Source: Sebaldella sp. (GTDB lineage Bacteria; Fusobacteriota; Fusobacteriia; Fusobacteriales; Leptotrichiaceae). From it: a stretch of DNA of 39,297 nt. Of the stretch, positions 25,801-33,551 are shown in pieces. The notes below the pieces were generated by a model. That model was not told the DNA's origin. It saw only the letters and a list, made by a program, of their open reading frames with translations, and did no database searches. Numbering within the stretch: the stretch's first letter is position 1; the number at the start of each line of letters is the position of its first letter. The translations under genes and the position numbers were made by a program. Where the stretch lies: NCBI GenBank assembly GCA_018058425.1, contig JAGOZX010000025.1, positions 1 through 39,297 on the forward strand. The letters are read 5' to 3'.

Positions 25801-26457
25801 GAAGATCAGGCAGACACAATTCAAATAGGATTACATAATAAGTATAGCGTAAATGGTTGGAATATAAAAAATGACTTATTAGGAAGAGTAAGTTTTCATG
25901 ATGTGGATAGAAGCGTAGATTGGTCAAGTGGAACAAAGTCAGACTTGAATTCAAATTATAATGTGTATGGAGTAAGTTCATTAAATGAATTAGGGAAAGA
26001 GTTAGAAATAAATAAAAATGCAAAAATAACACCTTATGTAGGATTGGAATTAGGGTATATGATGCATCCAAGTTTTGAGGAAAAGGGTGGAGCAGAAAGC
26101 TTGAAAGTGGATAGTAATGACGCTTACAGTGTAAAACCTAATATAGGAGTTAGATTAGATGGAGAAAAAGAATTTGGAGTAACATCAAGTTGGAAACTAA
26201 AAGGAAACATAGGAGTAGGTTATGAATATGAATTAGGAAATATGAATAACCAGGAAAAGGCAAGTTTAACATCAATAGAAGATGGATATCATGAACTAGC
26301 CAAGGCAGCAGAAGATAAAGGAAGAATAAAAACAAGTGGATATGCAGGAGTGGAATTAAAGGAAACTTATGGAATATACATAACAGGGGAATACGGAATA
26401 GGACAGGATAAGCAAGAGGACTACAAAATAGGAGTTTCATTAAAAGCTATGTTTTAA
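19846..26457 (+). CDS. Giant type Va autotransporter adhesin
   Basis: 2203 residues, a Fusobacterium-style surface autotransporter. The N-terminus MRRNKKLLMFLALNSLATSF is a Sec signal. Residues about 20-180 are non-repetitive (with EFLEWQIFFTGFYNHLDRGG). The passenger, about 200-1650, is Asn/Ser/Gly/Ile-rich and built from many short repeats ending in GIY, GLY or GVY (SGNITVNGSNSMGIYASLNS, GDISIGSNSTGLYLKDGD), expected to form a long beta-helix. A linker near 1840 (NYDQFTEGLWYDSFAKNIEN) leads to the beta-barrel, about 1880-2203, beginning near NMYANINQREQNINEVF and ending GVSLKAMF with terminal Phe. There is no RGD or protease triad. The start is GTG with AAGAAGGATATAAA before it. It could mediate adhesion or coaggregation like other large fusobacterial autotransporters; the ligand is unknown. 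Confidence 0.93.
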   Translation: MRRNKKLLMFLALNSLATSFAGTINQANVKYNKLYTNMTKNIETGKSNESNYKLIQDVLNKRNQELKDLYLQSDYIVKPEFLEWQIFFTGFYNHLDRGGNRKERDIPFVESDGKIIDLGVIIPIKGKTINKIDLNVISPSEPVINLNKSNIIAPTVDEPSFSFTPMEIPSSIQLYSSFISSFAGEAYSQIGTNTNNVQYNTSGSTIYENLNVSSVGKTLFEINSSGTLNATGVTSYNNGAVTGNTPASYTYGSPVTDTFSVMNIGNNGNYTVNGDWELRTIVSPSYITNNYGFISYRPYYITSDGKVEFTGNLDLTASTTTARQKVGLYLDLGNQASISGVTATLENKGIITVTDTGTALQLNSSTKNGTVSGNLINSGTINLNSAGTFNYHATGIQVIMHNNSESGKAIVKIGNINVNGINDDGVLIRSYYGYVFEAPSNVILDGSNGIVTLNGERNQGITVSKYMGPSGSTNALDNIKNLNIIVNGRIGVGIAISPSEVDQSNDYIISDKMVESIVFGPDSRSSAFFSGQYFSQGKSLILDESLKNSIGVIDTGTMNTIVTTDTASTVINNAPIEITENAKAMYTFATQQINPVNFIPTSKIINNASIINNSSAYTESGITYGALGLGALSIGATIINNGSIDMDGKNAIGVFNKGTAESKSDHIIINNDMGVAIYGTYGSTGLYPEYVVSQSKVSANKLEVNGNNGVVLYSKAGDIELSPLVSGGSLEITANGDNTFAFYHETATKKLVARSGKFIIKDTVNVNLKNGAIGFYYDANWGNADIPGYFANIVDTSNGQLNITTDENSYKMAIGRAIVNVSDLSNLSIPNINFIGDSGKIKVFNGLVNVDMDSDLDKNNLNGDKTYRDLEIGQSSISIQSGIKVTGTEDSLVGIAQSARYNEPTSSASNGGTIDLKGNSSIGIYNKRGYSENTGIIDVAGNNGIGMYEVSGYNSNTGEIRIKDNGIGIYNTTYLDPEDNPYNSSYSTIENNGAIISNGGNKSIGIFANNNTSYGYMDLILNSSSDIDVSSSNGGIGVYGINSNIYGGWSDSGKISVGENGVGIYGKDSTINLDNLELNLIGDKAVGFYLEGTSNFTGTGNINIDGKDITVFNLLNTGTFNQNFNILSTMDSSYTFQNLSGLTSYYNSVASLGQGGVFISGLNSAVLLDINSQLISNNSNLVAIALDGQYSGLTNINGVPVTNEATNKGEISFGDNSVGLYVKNGASALNTGTISLGEYSAGLYGIGIGTNVENTGDISIGSNSTGLYLKDGDKLTNSGNILSSGNNVVGLFLDGAELSEINNTGKIDLSGNESVGIYDNSTQIHTINNSREILVGDSGVAIFNNNINGIITNSADITGGSKSVGLYNNGGTVNHLSGDIKTGSGGVDVYTVSGRVNLNAGKLNVDDLDEVGIYGKTGAIIDNNMELDIAQNNYGIILDNSNLINRNKSVLGENSVLLYSNNGSSVFNDIGADIKMNASNSIAFYMENGGNLVNKAEITGNSGIANIGIYTKSVSVDNSGDVKVGDSLIIDAKDPTKNFYSVGIYNQDSIDFKNTGKIEMGADAFGLYVENNSNKALNSGNITSNANGAVGIYTVKGTLENSGDITLSGDKSIGIAATLGSKISNSGNITVNGSNSMGIYASLNSAIINEKTGAIYINGNSSTGIQLSGGSTLENYGKIEVAFGTINSTQIGTGDAQYEIPSIINAGVIKVDEKFDLNGLNLIIKADLNSFRVPTIEEITQDDYSMEDINAGFLLTNSVQIIAPEFDFGTKAVKLDPLFTQGTNARVYKFENVFDPMTPDGGLNSGELTLKSGSLTFDAIPNINSSGKVDIWMEKINYDQFTEGLWYDSFAKNIENKYLNATGDALVLYDKLDLIDNIKDFDRSMEQLSGNMYANINQREQNINEVFNNALNILQNSENNTKENVKVNIIAGKGSTKENTSGVESYDYETTGVLVLREVERTYRHKFGYSLGYTRTDFQMKDTNNEDQADTIQIGLHNKYSVNGWNIKNDLLGRVSFHDVDRSVDWSSGTKSDLNSNYNVYGVSSLNELGKELEINKNAKITPYVGLELGYMMHPSFEEKGGAESLKVDSNDAYSVKPNIGVRLDGEKEFGVTSSWKLKGNIGVGYEYELGNMNNQEKASLTSIEDGYHELAKAAEDKGRIKTSGYAGVELKETYGIYITGEYGIGQDKQEDYKIGVSLKAMF

Positions 26458-26521
26458 AAAGAATTCTGATTTAGTTCCAAATTTTAAAATAATCACAATA
26501 AGAAAAATAAACTCTAAACTA

Positions 26522-26571
26522 AAAAAGCTAACATTATCTGAGTAATTAATCTCAAAAAATGTTAGCTTTTT
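26522..26571 (+). terminator. Terminator of the autotransporter gene
   Basis: AAAAAGCTAACATT and AATGTTAGCTTTTT form a stem of about 13 bp around a 24-nt loop, with the T run inside the descending arm. It can also end the converging truncated regulator. Confidence 0.8.
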
Positions 26572-26582
26572 AGCATACCCCC

Positions 26583-27221
26583 TCAGACTAACAAAAAATC
26601 GAGAATACCATTTATCTCAAGTAACTTAATTGAAAGATATGTTTTACATATCTCTGTTGCATTATCCAGTTTAATTCCGGTCATATCTTTTATTTTATTA
26701 ATCCTATAAAATAAAGTATTACGATGTATACATAAAACTTTTGCAGCTTTGTTAGGGGAATTCGTATAAAAAATATAATTTTTGAGAGTTTTTAGCAACT
26801 CAATCTCATTTTTTTTATCAAAATTTATCAAGAAAATAATAGCAGGGTGGCAAAAGTCCATTAGATCATAATCTTTAGTGATTAAATTTGAGGCAATAAA
26901 TAAAACACAATCTTCAAAAAAAGAAGGATTTATATTTTGTCTCTGCCCAATTTCAAGTGCTTTAATCGCTTGAGAATAGTACTTTTTACATTCTGAAAGA
27001 TTTGAAAACTTTTGGCTGATACCAGCACTAAGGTTATTAAATTTTAAAAATATTTCAAATTCCAAGTTTTTATTATGAAATAATTTTTCTGTAATACTAT
27101 CATCAATAAATGCCACAATATCAGACCTATATACGATGCAATTACTAATAGGAATAAATATTTTTAAGGCTTGAATGATAAGAGAGGTGAGGCTTATATT
27201 AGATGTATAAGTAAAAAACAA
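26583..27221 (-). pseudogene. 5'-truncated PucR/CdaR-type transcriptional regulator
   Basis: 212 residues. The C-terminus (154-183) has the PucR-type helix-turn-helix NSPNKAAKVLCIHRNTLFYR with INKIKDMTGI, typical of CdaR/PucR activators. The upstream part (SAGISQKFSNLSECKKYYSQ, SQAIKALEIGQR) matches the GGDEF-like linker domain of these proteins. Full-length members have roughly 350-500 residues; the N-terminal sensory domain is absent. The frame opens at a TTG without a ribosome site three codons after an in-frame stop, and small RNA copy 2 lies immediately upstream. I therefore read it as the 3' part of a gene cut by a rearrangement. A functional short form is possible but less likely. Confidence 0.62.
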
Positions 27222-27268
27222 ATTGATTTTATAACTAAGAAGAAGCTTTATAAAAAATCAATAAAAAT

Positions 27269-27334
27269 AAAAAGTCGCCAGCGCAAGGCTGACGACAAGG
27301 GGGTTATGAAGAAAAATATTCTTTTTATTGGTAT
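27269..27334 (-). ncRNA. Candidate small RNA, copy 2
   Basis: Second copy of the element at 17329-17427, same orientation, identical over 27293-27346. TATAAT (27346-27341) predicts a start near 27334. The RNA carries the same CAUAACCCCCUUG stretch and ends in a 9-bp stem GTCGTCAGC / GCTGGCGAC (arms 27288-27296 and 27274-27282, loop of 5), then TTTTTATTTTT, about 66 nt. Five bases in the stem arm differ from copy 1 and the facing arm changes to keep pairing, with one T-G pair. Compensatory changes in a small stem between otherwise identical copies argue for selection on RNA structure rather than a simple DNA repeat. Confidence 0.7.
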
Positions 27335-27340
27335 GTGTTA

Positions 27341-27365
27341 ATTATAAGGCTTAAGACTTAGAATA
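27341..27365 (-). promoter_or_regulatory. Promoter of small RNA copy 2
   Basis: TATAAT (27346-27341) with TATTCTAAG (27365-27357) 10 bp upstream, as in copy 1, while the intervening 10 bases differ. Upstream bases are unrelated to copy 1. Confidence 0.6.
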
Positions 27366-27492
27366 TCCTTTTATAAAACTTTGTTTTACATTTTAATTAA
27401 TAAATATTATTTATTATACACAACTTAGTGTAAAGACAGTGATTTACAGTAATTTAAAGATAATGGTTAAATAAATTTTCAACTATTTCAAT

Positions 27493-28161
27493 TTAACCCC
27501 TTTTATTTTTTCTAAAAGGAATGTATAATAATAAGATGATTAACATAAATGTGGGAATCATAATACCGATATATAGACTAAAAGGTTTTATAAAGTCAAA
27601 AAATGGTGCAATATAAGTTTTTAAAAACATAAAATTTGTGCCAAATTTTTTATTATAAAAATGCGCCAATATAAAGAGTATAAGTACAGTGATTTCAGAG
27701 GCTATAAATCCATTGAAACTAGGTTTATAATTAAGCCATATAAAACCATAAAGTACACTTATGATAATCATTGAATGAGTGATCATAAATAAAACAAAGA
27801 ATAATGGATGATAATATGTATTTACTCCTGGAAGAATAAGAGCTGCAAGAGCTCCAAAACTAAAGAAGTAAGAAATATTAAATAAAATATTATTTTTAGA
27901 TATTAAATAGATACCACATATGATAATAGTAAAGTTACAAAAGTGTAAAGGGGCAGACTCTGCCATTGAAAAATGTTCATACTTGAATCTATAGATAGTT
28001 TCAAATATTTTTAGAAATATAATAAAAGAACCTATAAAAGTTCCAAATTTATATTTATCAATTTTAGAAACTTTTGGTATTATAAGAATAATTAATCCTA
28101 GAATTAAATTAAAAAGTAAATTTGCTATATGAGCTTGGTTAAAGTAAGAAAATAGATACAT
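27493..28161 (-). CDS. YwaF/TIGR02206-like integral membrane protein
   Basis: 222 residues from the ATG at 28161 with six to seven hydrophobic helices. Family-like marks are APLHFCNFTIIICGIYLI in the third helix region and the YYHPLFFVLFMITHSMIIIS block with paired histidines, as in the TIGR02206 (YwaF) family of uncharacterised membrane proteins. Longer in-frame starts upstream would run into the mfd promoter region and lack a ribosome site; GGAGG lies about 10 nt before the chosen ATG. It is divergent from mfd with about 75 bp between. Function unknown. Its stop codon sits in a weak GGTTAAAT/ATTTAACC hairpin (27465-27498) that may be its terminator. Confidence 0.75.
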   Translation of the reverse strand: MYLFSYFNQAHIANLLFNLILGLIILIIPKVSKIDKYKFGTFIGSFIIFLKIFETIYRFKYEHFSMAESAPLHFCNFTIIICGIYLISKNNILFNISYFFSFGALAALILPGVNTYYHPLFFVLFMITHSMIIISVLYGFIWLNYKPSFNGFIASEITVLILFILAHFYNKKFGTNFMFLKTYIAPFFDFIKPFSLYIGIMIPTFMLIILLLYIPFRKNKRG

Positions 28162-28236
28162 AATAATTATACCTCCATTTGTAATATCAATATTATATAG
28201 TAAAAAAGAAAAAAAAGAAAGTATAGAGGAAATAAG

Positions 28237-31188
28237 ATGCAAAACCTAAACATTGAAATTGATGAAGACAAGTATTACAGAGGAAGTATCCCCTTGTTTT
28301 TACTTAATAATAAGAACAAGAAAATCATATATTTATCAACGTCTAACAGAAATTTAGAAAACTACCATTATTCTTTAAGTAAGAAGTATAATGGCAATTT
28401 GAATTTATTTGAGAATATATCTAGTAATAATGAGGACATGGTAGGAATAAACATAAATTTATTAAATATTTTGAAAAATGAGAAAAAATACTTAGTTTTT
28501 GTTAATTTACAAATTGCACTTAGTACATTTTTTGAGGATATAAGAAAAGAAACATATAGCGTAGACAGCTCTTATAATATAAAGGAGATAACTGACTTTT
28601 TAGTTGAAAATAACTATACTTATAACTACATGGTAGAAAAAAGAGGAGAATGGAGTAAAAGAGGAGATATACTGGATATATTTCCACCAAGTTATGATAA
28701 CCCCATTAGATTTGAATTTTTTGATAATGAGCTAGAAAGTATACGTTTTTTTGACTTGGACACACAAAAATCAATAGATAAAGTAAATGAGATAGAAATT
28801 TATTCTAATATATCAAAAGAGGGAGAGTTTGAATTTATAGAACTTCTTGATGAAATTAAGGATAAAAAAGTACAAGTATATATGGAAAATGATGAGTTAT
28901 TAGACTTTAAAATAGAAGAATATGTGCTTTTAAATAGAGATAGTGAAAGTCAAATAAGAAAAAGATATAAGAATTTAAAGGAAAAAGGAGACACTGTAAA
29001 TATAAAGAATTTCTCCCAAGAACAGCTAAAAACATTCCAAGATAAAGTAAAGTTAAGAAAATTATCAGAATTAAAAAATATAGAAGTTCACACTTTAAAT
29101 GTAAAGAAACTAGAGGAAGAGTTTAAAGGGACAAATATAAAAATCGTTGAAGATGAGTTATTGGAAGGATTTCAGACTAAAGATGGCTTTATACTTACTG
29201 AGAGAGAATTAGAAGGTATCGTAATACAGAAGAAAGTAAATACTAAAAAACAAATTAAGTACAAAAATTTAAATCAAATAAGAGAAGATGACTATGTTAT
29301 ACATGAACAATATGGTGTGGGAAAATATAAAGGAATAGAGCAGTTAAATGGTAGAGATTATCTAAAAATAAAATATGCAGATGAAGATATCTTATTTATT
29401 CCAATAGAACATCTCGATCGTTTGGAAAAGTATATTTCTTATGGAGATGAACCTAAGGTATATAAATTAGGAACAAAAGGATTTAAATATAAAAAGAAAA
29501 AATTAGAAGAAGAAATAAGAGCATTTGCAGAAGAATTGGTAAAAATTCAAGCAGTTAGAGAGACAAATGAAGGCTATGTCTACTCTAAAGATACTGTTTG
29601 GCAAGAAGAGTTTGAAGAAGAGTTTCCTTTTGTGGAAACTGAAGATCAAAGAAGAGCCATAGAGGATACAAAAAGAGATATGGAATCATCAAGAATAATG
29701 GATAGAGTAATATGTGGAGATGTTGGTTATGGAAAGACAGAAGTAGCTATGAGAGCAGCGTTTAAAGCAATTGTAGATGGAAGGCAAGTTGCATTACTAA
29801 CTCCTACAACAATTTTAGCTGAGCAGCATTTTGAGAGATTTAAACAAAGGTTTGGAAAATATCCAATGACAATAGAAAATTTATCTAGACTAAGTGATTC
29901 TAAAAAAATAAGAGAGATTTTGCATAAATTAGAAACTGGAGTATTGGATATGGTTATTGGGACTCATAGAATACTTAGTGAGGATGTAAAGTTTAAAAAT
30001 TTAAGCTTATTAATCATAGATGAAGAACAAAAATTTGGTGTAAAATCAAAAGAAAAATTAAAGCTAAAAAGAGAAAAAATAGATATATTAACGTTAACGG
30101 CAACTCCAATTCCTAGAACTTTAAATTTAGCTTTACTGGGAATAAGAGAAATCTCAACTATAGAGACACCACCTGTTAATAGACTGCCAATAGAAACTAT
30201 AATAATAGAAAAAGATTCTGATATAAAAACAGCAGTACTAAAAGAACTGGCTAGGGATGGTCAGATATTCTATATATATAATAATGTAAGAGATATGGAA
30301 TCTAAAATGAGAGAATTAAAAAAAGAACTCCCAGATTTTGTAAAAATGGACTATATACATGGTCAGTTATTGCCAAAAGTCATAAAGGATAGAATAAGAA
30401 GATTTGAAAATGGAGAGTTTGATATATTATTAGCTACTACAATTATAGAAAATGGAATAGATATATCTAACGTAAACACAATTATCATAGAGAATTTTGA
30501 TAAGTTAGGATTATCACAAGTATACCAGCTTAGAGGAAGAGTAGGAAGAAGTAATAGACAGAGTTATTGTTACTTAATGAAGAGCTTGATATCCACTAAA
30601 AAGAGTAAAAAAAGAGAAGAAACATTTGAAAAGATAGAAGATAGTGCAAGTGGTATGCAGCTTTCGTTAGAAGATTTAAAGATAAGAGGAGCTGGAGAGA
30701 TTCTAGGGGAAAAACAGCATGGAACTATTGAGACTTTTGGATATGACTTATACATAAAAATGTTACAAAAAGAAATAGAGGTTCAAAAAGGTACCTATGT
30801 AGAAAAAGTTTCTAATATAGACATAAATATAAAAAATAAAGGATTTATTCCAGAAGATTATATAGAAGCTGATGAAAAATTAAGTGTGTATAAAAGGTTC
30901 ATAATGCTTAATAGTAAAGAGGAATTGGAAGAATTATTGGAAGAAGTAAAAGATAGATTTGGAAAATTTCCAAAAGACTTCGAAGATTTTGTTAATTACA
31001 TGAGAATAAAAATATTTGCCCAAAATAATAATATTATTAAGGTGAAGGAAAAGGGAAATGTTTTTGAGTTGGAAACTACAAAAAATATTTCACAAGAAGT
31101 CATAAATATGTTACTATTAAAGAACGAGCAAATAAGTAATAAAATATTAAAAGTTAACAAAGATATATTATTTAAAAAAATAACCTAG
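28237..31188 (+). CDS. mfd: Transcription-repair coupling factor Mfd
   Basis: ATP-driven translocase that removes RNA polymerase stalled at lesions and recruits UvrA. 983 residues, about 150 fewer than E. coli Mfd, the shortening being in the N-terminal UvrB-like part (MVEKRGEWSKRGDILDIFPP around 130-148 survives). The RNA polymerase interaction domain follows (DDYVIHEQYGVGKYKGIEQL, about 350-369). The helicase motor comes next: Walker A GDVGYGKTE (494-502), DEEQ (595-598), TATPIPRTL, the LLATTIIENGIDIS segment, GRVGRS, and the C-terminal TRCF domain from about 850. AGAGGAAATAAG precedes the ATG. It is the first gene of the plus-strand run into the parvulin gene, 9 nt away. Confidence 0.97.
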   Translation: MQNLNIEIDEDKYYRGSIPLFLLNNKNKKIIYLSTSNRNLENYHYSLSKKYNGNLNLFENISSNNEDMVGININLLNILKNEKKYLVFVNLQIALSTFFEDIRKETYSVDSSYNIKEITDFLVENNYTYNYMVEKRGEWSKRGDILDIFPPSYDNPIRFEFFDNELESIRFFDLDTQKSIDKVNEIEIYSNISKEGEFEFIELLDEIKDKKVQVYMENDELLDFKIEEYVLLNRDSESQIRKRYKNLKEKGDTVNIKNFSQEQLKTFQDKVKLRKLSELKNIEVHTLNVKKLEEEFKGTNIKIVEDELLEGFQTKDGFILTERELEGIVIQKKVNTKKQIKYKNLNQIREDDYVIHEQYGVGKYKGIEQLNGRDYLKIKYADEDILFIPIEHLDRLEKYISYGDEPKVYKLGTKGFKYKKKKLEEEIRAFAEELVKIQAVRETNEGYVYSKDTVWQEEFEEEFPFVETEDQRRAIEDTKRDMESSRIMDRVICGDVGYGKTEVAMRAAFKAIVDGRQVALLTPTTILAEQHFERFKQRFGKYPMTIENLSRLSDSKKIREILHKLETGVLDMVIGTHRILSEDVKFKNLSLLIIDEEQKFGVKSKEKLKLKREKIDILTLTATPIPRTLNLALLGIREISTIETPPVNRLPIETIIIEKDSDIKTAVLKELARDGQIFYIYNNVRDMESKMRELKKELPDFVKMDYIHGQLLPKVIKDRIRRFENGEFDILLATTIIENGIDISNVNTIIIENFDKLGLSQVYQLRGRVGRSNRQSYCYLMKSLISTKKSKKREETFEKIEDSASGMQLSLEDLKIRGAGEILGEKQHGTIETFGYDLYIKMLQKEIEVQKGTYVEKVSNIDINIKNKGFIPEDYIEADEKLSVYKRFIMLNSKEELEELLEEVKDRFGKFPKDFEDFVNYMRIKIFAQNNNIIKVKEKGNVFELETTKNISQEVINMLLLKNEQISNKILKVNKDILFKKIT

Positions 31189-31197
31189 GAGGAAACA

Positions 31198-32076
31198 ATG
31201 AAAAAGATAATTGCAAGTATAATAATATTAGCAGGGCTAGTAGCATGTTCTGATCAAAACAAAATAACATCTGGAAAAGTAGTTTTCAAATCTGAAGATG
31301 GAAAAGTACAAGTGTACCAAGAAGAAGTAGATTTTCTTATAAATCAAGCAGTAGACCCTGAAATGTTAAAGCAAATTCCAAAGGATCAATTGGAAGCACA
31401 GAAAAAGCTTATAATAAAGCAACTAGCTTTCCAAAAAGCAATAGCAATGACTCCTGATGCTGAAAAATTAAAATCATCAAAAGATTATAAGTATGCTATG
31501 AGTATGCAAGCAGATTCTACACTTATGAGTGTTTATCTAAAAGATAAAACAAAAGATATAAAAGTAACTGATGAGGAAATTAAAAAAGCGTATGATGAAA
31601 ATAAAGAAGCTTATACACAACAAGCAAATGCAGCAGAACTAAATTTAATTTATGTTCCATATAAATCAGATGAAGATAAAGCAAATGCAGATAAAATTTT
31701 AGCAGAAGTAAAACAAAACAAAGATAAATTTGGAGAATTAGCAAAAAAATATTCAATAGATAAAACTTCAGCAGCTAATGGCGGAGCTACAGGACCAGTT
31801 CCATTAGACCAGTTAAGTCCAGAATTTACTCCAATAAAAGATGCAGCTTTAAACGGTACAGTAGGAGAAGTTTACTCTAGTTTAGCAATATTAAGCAATG
31901 GTACAGCAGTTATAGTGAAAATTGACAAAAGACAGAAAAAAGGCGAAGTTATAAAGTTTGAAGATGTAAAAGCAGGAATTGCTATGCAGTTAAAACAGAA
32001 AAAAGTAGCAGAAGCTCAAAATAAAATAGTAGAGGATATTACTAAAAAATATAACTTAGACTCTATAGCAAAATAA
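31198..32076 (+). CDS. Parvulin-type peptidyl-prolyl isomerase lipoprotein (SurA/PrsA-like)
   Basis: 292 residues. The lipobox LVAC with Cys17 ends a signal peptide (MKKIIASIIILAGLVACSDQ), so it is anchored to a membrane after export. The N-terminal helical chaperone part (LINQAVDPEMLKQIPKDQL to VYLKDKTKDIKVTDEEI) precedes a rotamase domain at about 138-245 containing AAELNLIYVPYK, FGELAKKYSIDKTSAANGGA and VPLDQLSPEF. A terminal helix follows. Such proteins help fold secreted or outer-membrane proteins, plausibly including the barrel proteins in this window. AGGAGGAAACA precedes the ATG. It shares the mfd transcript. Confidence 0.88.
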   Translation: MKKIIASIIILAGLVACSDQNKITSGKVVFKSEDGKVQVYQEEVDFLINQAVDPEMLKQIPKDQLEAQKKLIIKQLAFQKAIAMTPDAEKLKSSKDYKYAMSMQADSTLMSVYLKDKTKDIKVTDEEIKKAYDENKEAYTQQANAAELNLIYVPYKSDEDKANADKILAEVKQNKDKFGELAKKYSIDKTSAANGGATGPVPLDQLSPEFTPIKDAALNGTVGEVYSSLAILSNGTAVIVKIDKRQKKGEVIKFEDVKAGIAMQLKQKKVAEAQNKIVEDITKKYNLDSIAK

Positions 32077-32107
32077 ATATTAAAAATAATTAAATAAAAA
32101 ATAAGAA

Positions 32108-32140
32108 AGGGCTAGCGAAAATATTTTTTTGGTTAGCCCT
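32108..32140 (+). terminator. Weak hairpin after the isomerase gene
   Basis: AGGGCTA (32108-32114) and TAGCCCT (32134-32140) pair over 7 bp with a further C-G possible and a T-rich loop. No T run follows, so it may be a partial stop or an RNA end. Confidence 0.4.
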
Positions 32141-32210
32141 AATCTAATACTAGACAATAATTTATTTTTATTTTAAATTATTAAACTGAGTTAGAAGTGT
32201 GGTGGTATAA

Positions 32211-33533
32211 ATGAAAGTTTTAAGAATTTTATTGTTAGTTACTCTGTTATTAGTTATTTTAGCCATAGGAACACTGTTTTTTTCTGGTAAAATAATTGAA
32301 TCAAAATTGAATACTTCAGAAGTACAGTTGGAAAATTTCAAGTTTTCTTTGAAAAAAAGAGAAGTGACATTTGATAATTTTGTTATAAACGGAAGTAGTT
32401 TAGGACCTGGTCGTGGAAGGTTAGAAATAAAAAAACTATTTGGTAATATTTTTGATAATAAGGTATATTTTAGTGAAATGAAATTGGATAATCTTGATTT
32501 TAACAGCGTATATGCTGCTCCAGATAAGAATATAGATAAATTTATTGGGAAAATAGAAGTACCAGATAAAGTATATTCTGATAATAAAAGTTCTAAAAAT
32601 ACAAATAACCTTGTAAAAATAGAAGCTGATATAAAAGAAGTATTGAATTTTGATTTTTCAACACAAATAGATGAGTTACAAAAGTTAAAAAATGAATTTT
32701 CAGACATAAAAAGCCTTGATGGAAAAATTGTGAAACTAAAAGAAATTTCTGAAAAGTCAGATAAAATAAAAAAAGATATGACGGATAAGAAAAAACAAAT
32801 AAATGCTGTAATTGATGAAGTGGATATGGAAGATAATCAAACTTTAAAAATATATACAGATGAATTAGAAAATTTAAATCAATCAATAGAATCATCAAGT
32901 ACAGATAATATTAAAAATATCACTTTTATTGATAAAGGAAGAGAAGTTTTAGTGGATTTAAATTCTTCACTTAAAATAACAAAAATAATAGAGGGAATAA
33001 ATGAGAGTAATGTATCTATAAAAAACTTAGATATTAATGGTTCTAAGTTAGTAGTTAAAAATGTAGGTCCAGCATTTGGAAATTCAGTAAGTGCAGTTTA
33101 TTCTGATAATGAAGTAAAATATAACATAAATGAAAATGCAAAAATGCAAGCTTATGATATTTCTATAAATAGAAATAATTTGGTATTGACAATAATTTAT
33201 AGTAGTGATAAAATAGCGTCTAAAATAAATTATACAAAAGAAAATTTAATACCTAATATAAACAGTATTGTTATTAATACAGATTTAGATTACAGAGATG
33301 GTGTACTTGATATCACTTCAAATAGTTCTTTAACAAGTGAGCAGGAATTGTTTATAAAAGAGGGCATAGAGAAGCTGGAACAAGAAAAATTATTGGAATT
33401 AAGTAAACAGTATAATATAAATAATGAAAAAATTATGTCAATATTAGATCAGTTATATACAAAAAGAAAAGATTTAGACGAACAAATTTTGAAACTTAAA
33501 ATACTTACTACTTCATCTAATATTATTAATTAA
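32211..33533 (+). CDS. AsmA-like envelope protein with coiled coil
   Basis: 440 residues. One N-terminal transmembrane segment (VLRILLLVTLLLVILAIGTL) is followed by a short beta-rich stretch (VQLENFKFSLKKREVTFDNF) and IKKLFGNIF. This pattern (membrane anchor then fifty-odd residues of strands) is seen in AsmA/DUF748-type proteins that bridge the inner and outer membrane. A charged, coiled-coil-prone stretch occupies about 160-235 (KLKEISEKSDKIKKDMTDKK), and more strands and a short coiled C-terminus follow. I do not recognise a named family. It may take part in lipid or outer-membrane transport by context with the neighbouring chaperone. GTGGTGG lies before the ATG; the next gene starts 18 nt later. 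Confidence 0.65.
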   Translation: MKVLRILLLVTLLLVILAIGTLFFSGKIIESKLNTSEVQLENFKFSLKKREVTFDNFVINGSSLGPGRGRLEIKKLFGNIFDNKVYFSEMKLDNLDFNSVYAAPDKNIDKFIGKIEVPDKVYSDNKSSKNTNNLVKIEADIKEVLNFDFSTQIDELQKLKNEFSDIKSLDGKIVKLKEISEKSDKIKKDMTDKKKQINAVIDEVDMEDNQTLKIYTDELENLNQSIESSSTDNIKNITFIDKGREVLVDLNSSLKITKIIEGINESNVSIKNLDINGSKLVVKNVGPAFGNSVSAVYSDNEVKYNINENAKMQAYDISINRNNLVLTIIYSSDKIASKINYTKENLIPNINSIVINTDLDYRDGVLDITSNSSLTSEQELFIKEGIEKLEQEKLLELSKQYNINNEKIMSILDQLYTKRKDLDEQILKLKILTTSSNIIN

Positions 33534-33551
33534 TATGTCAGGAGAATAGAA

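Noticed and set aside
20124..26440. Several Leu/Tyr/Phe-rich open frames on the minus strand inside the autotransporter
   Set aside because: They are shadows of the repetitive AT-rich coding sequence, without ribosome sites.
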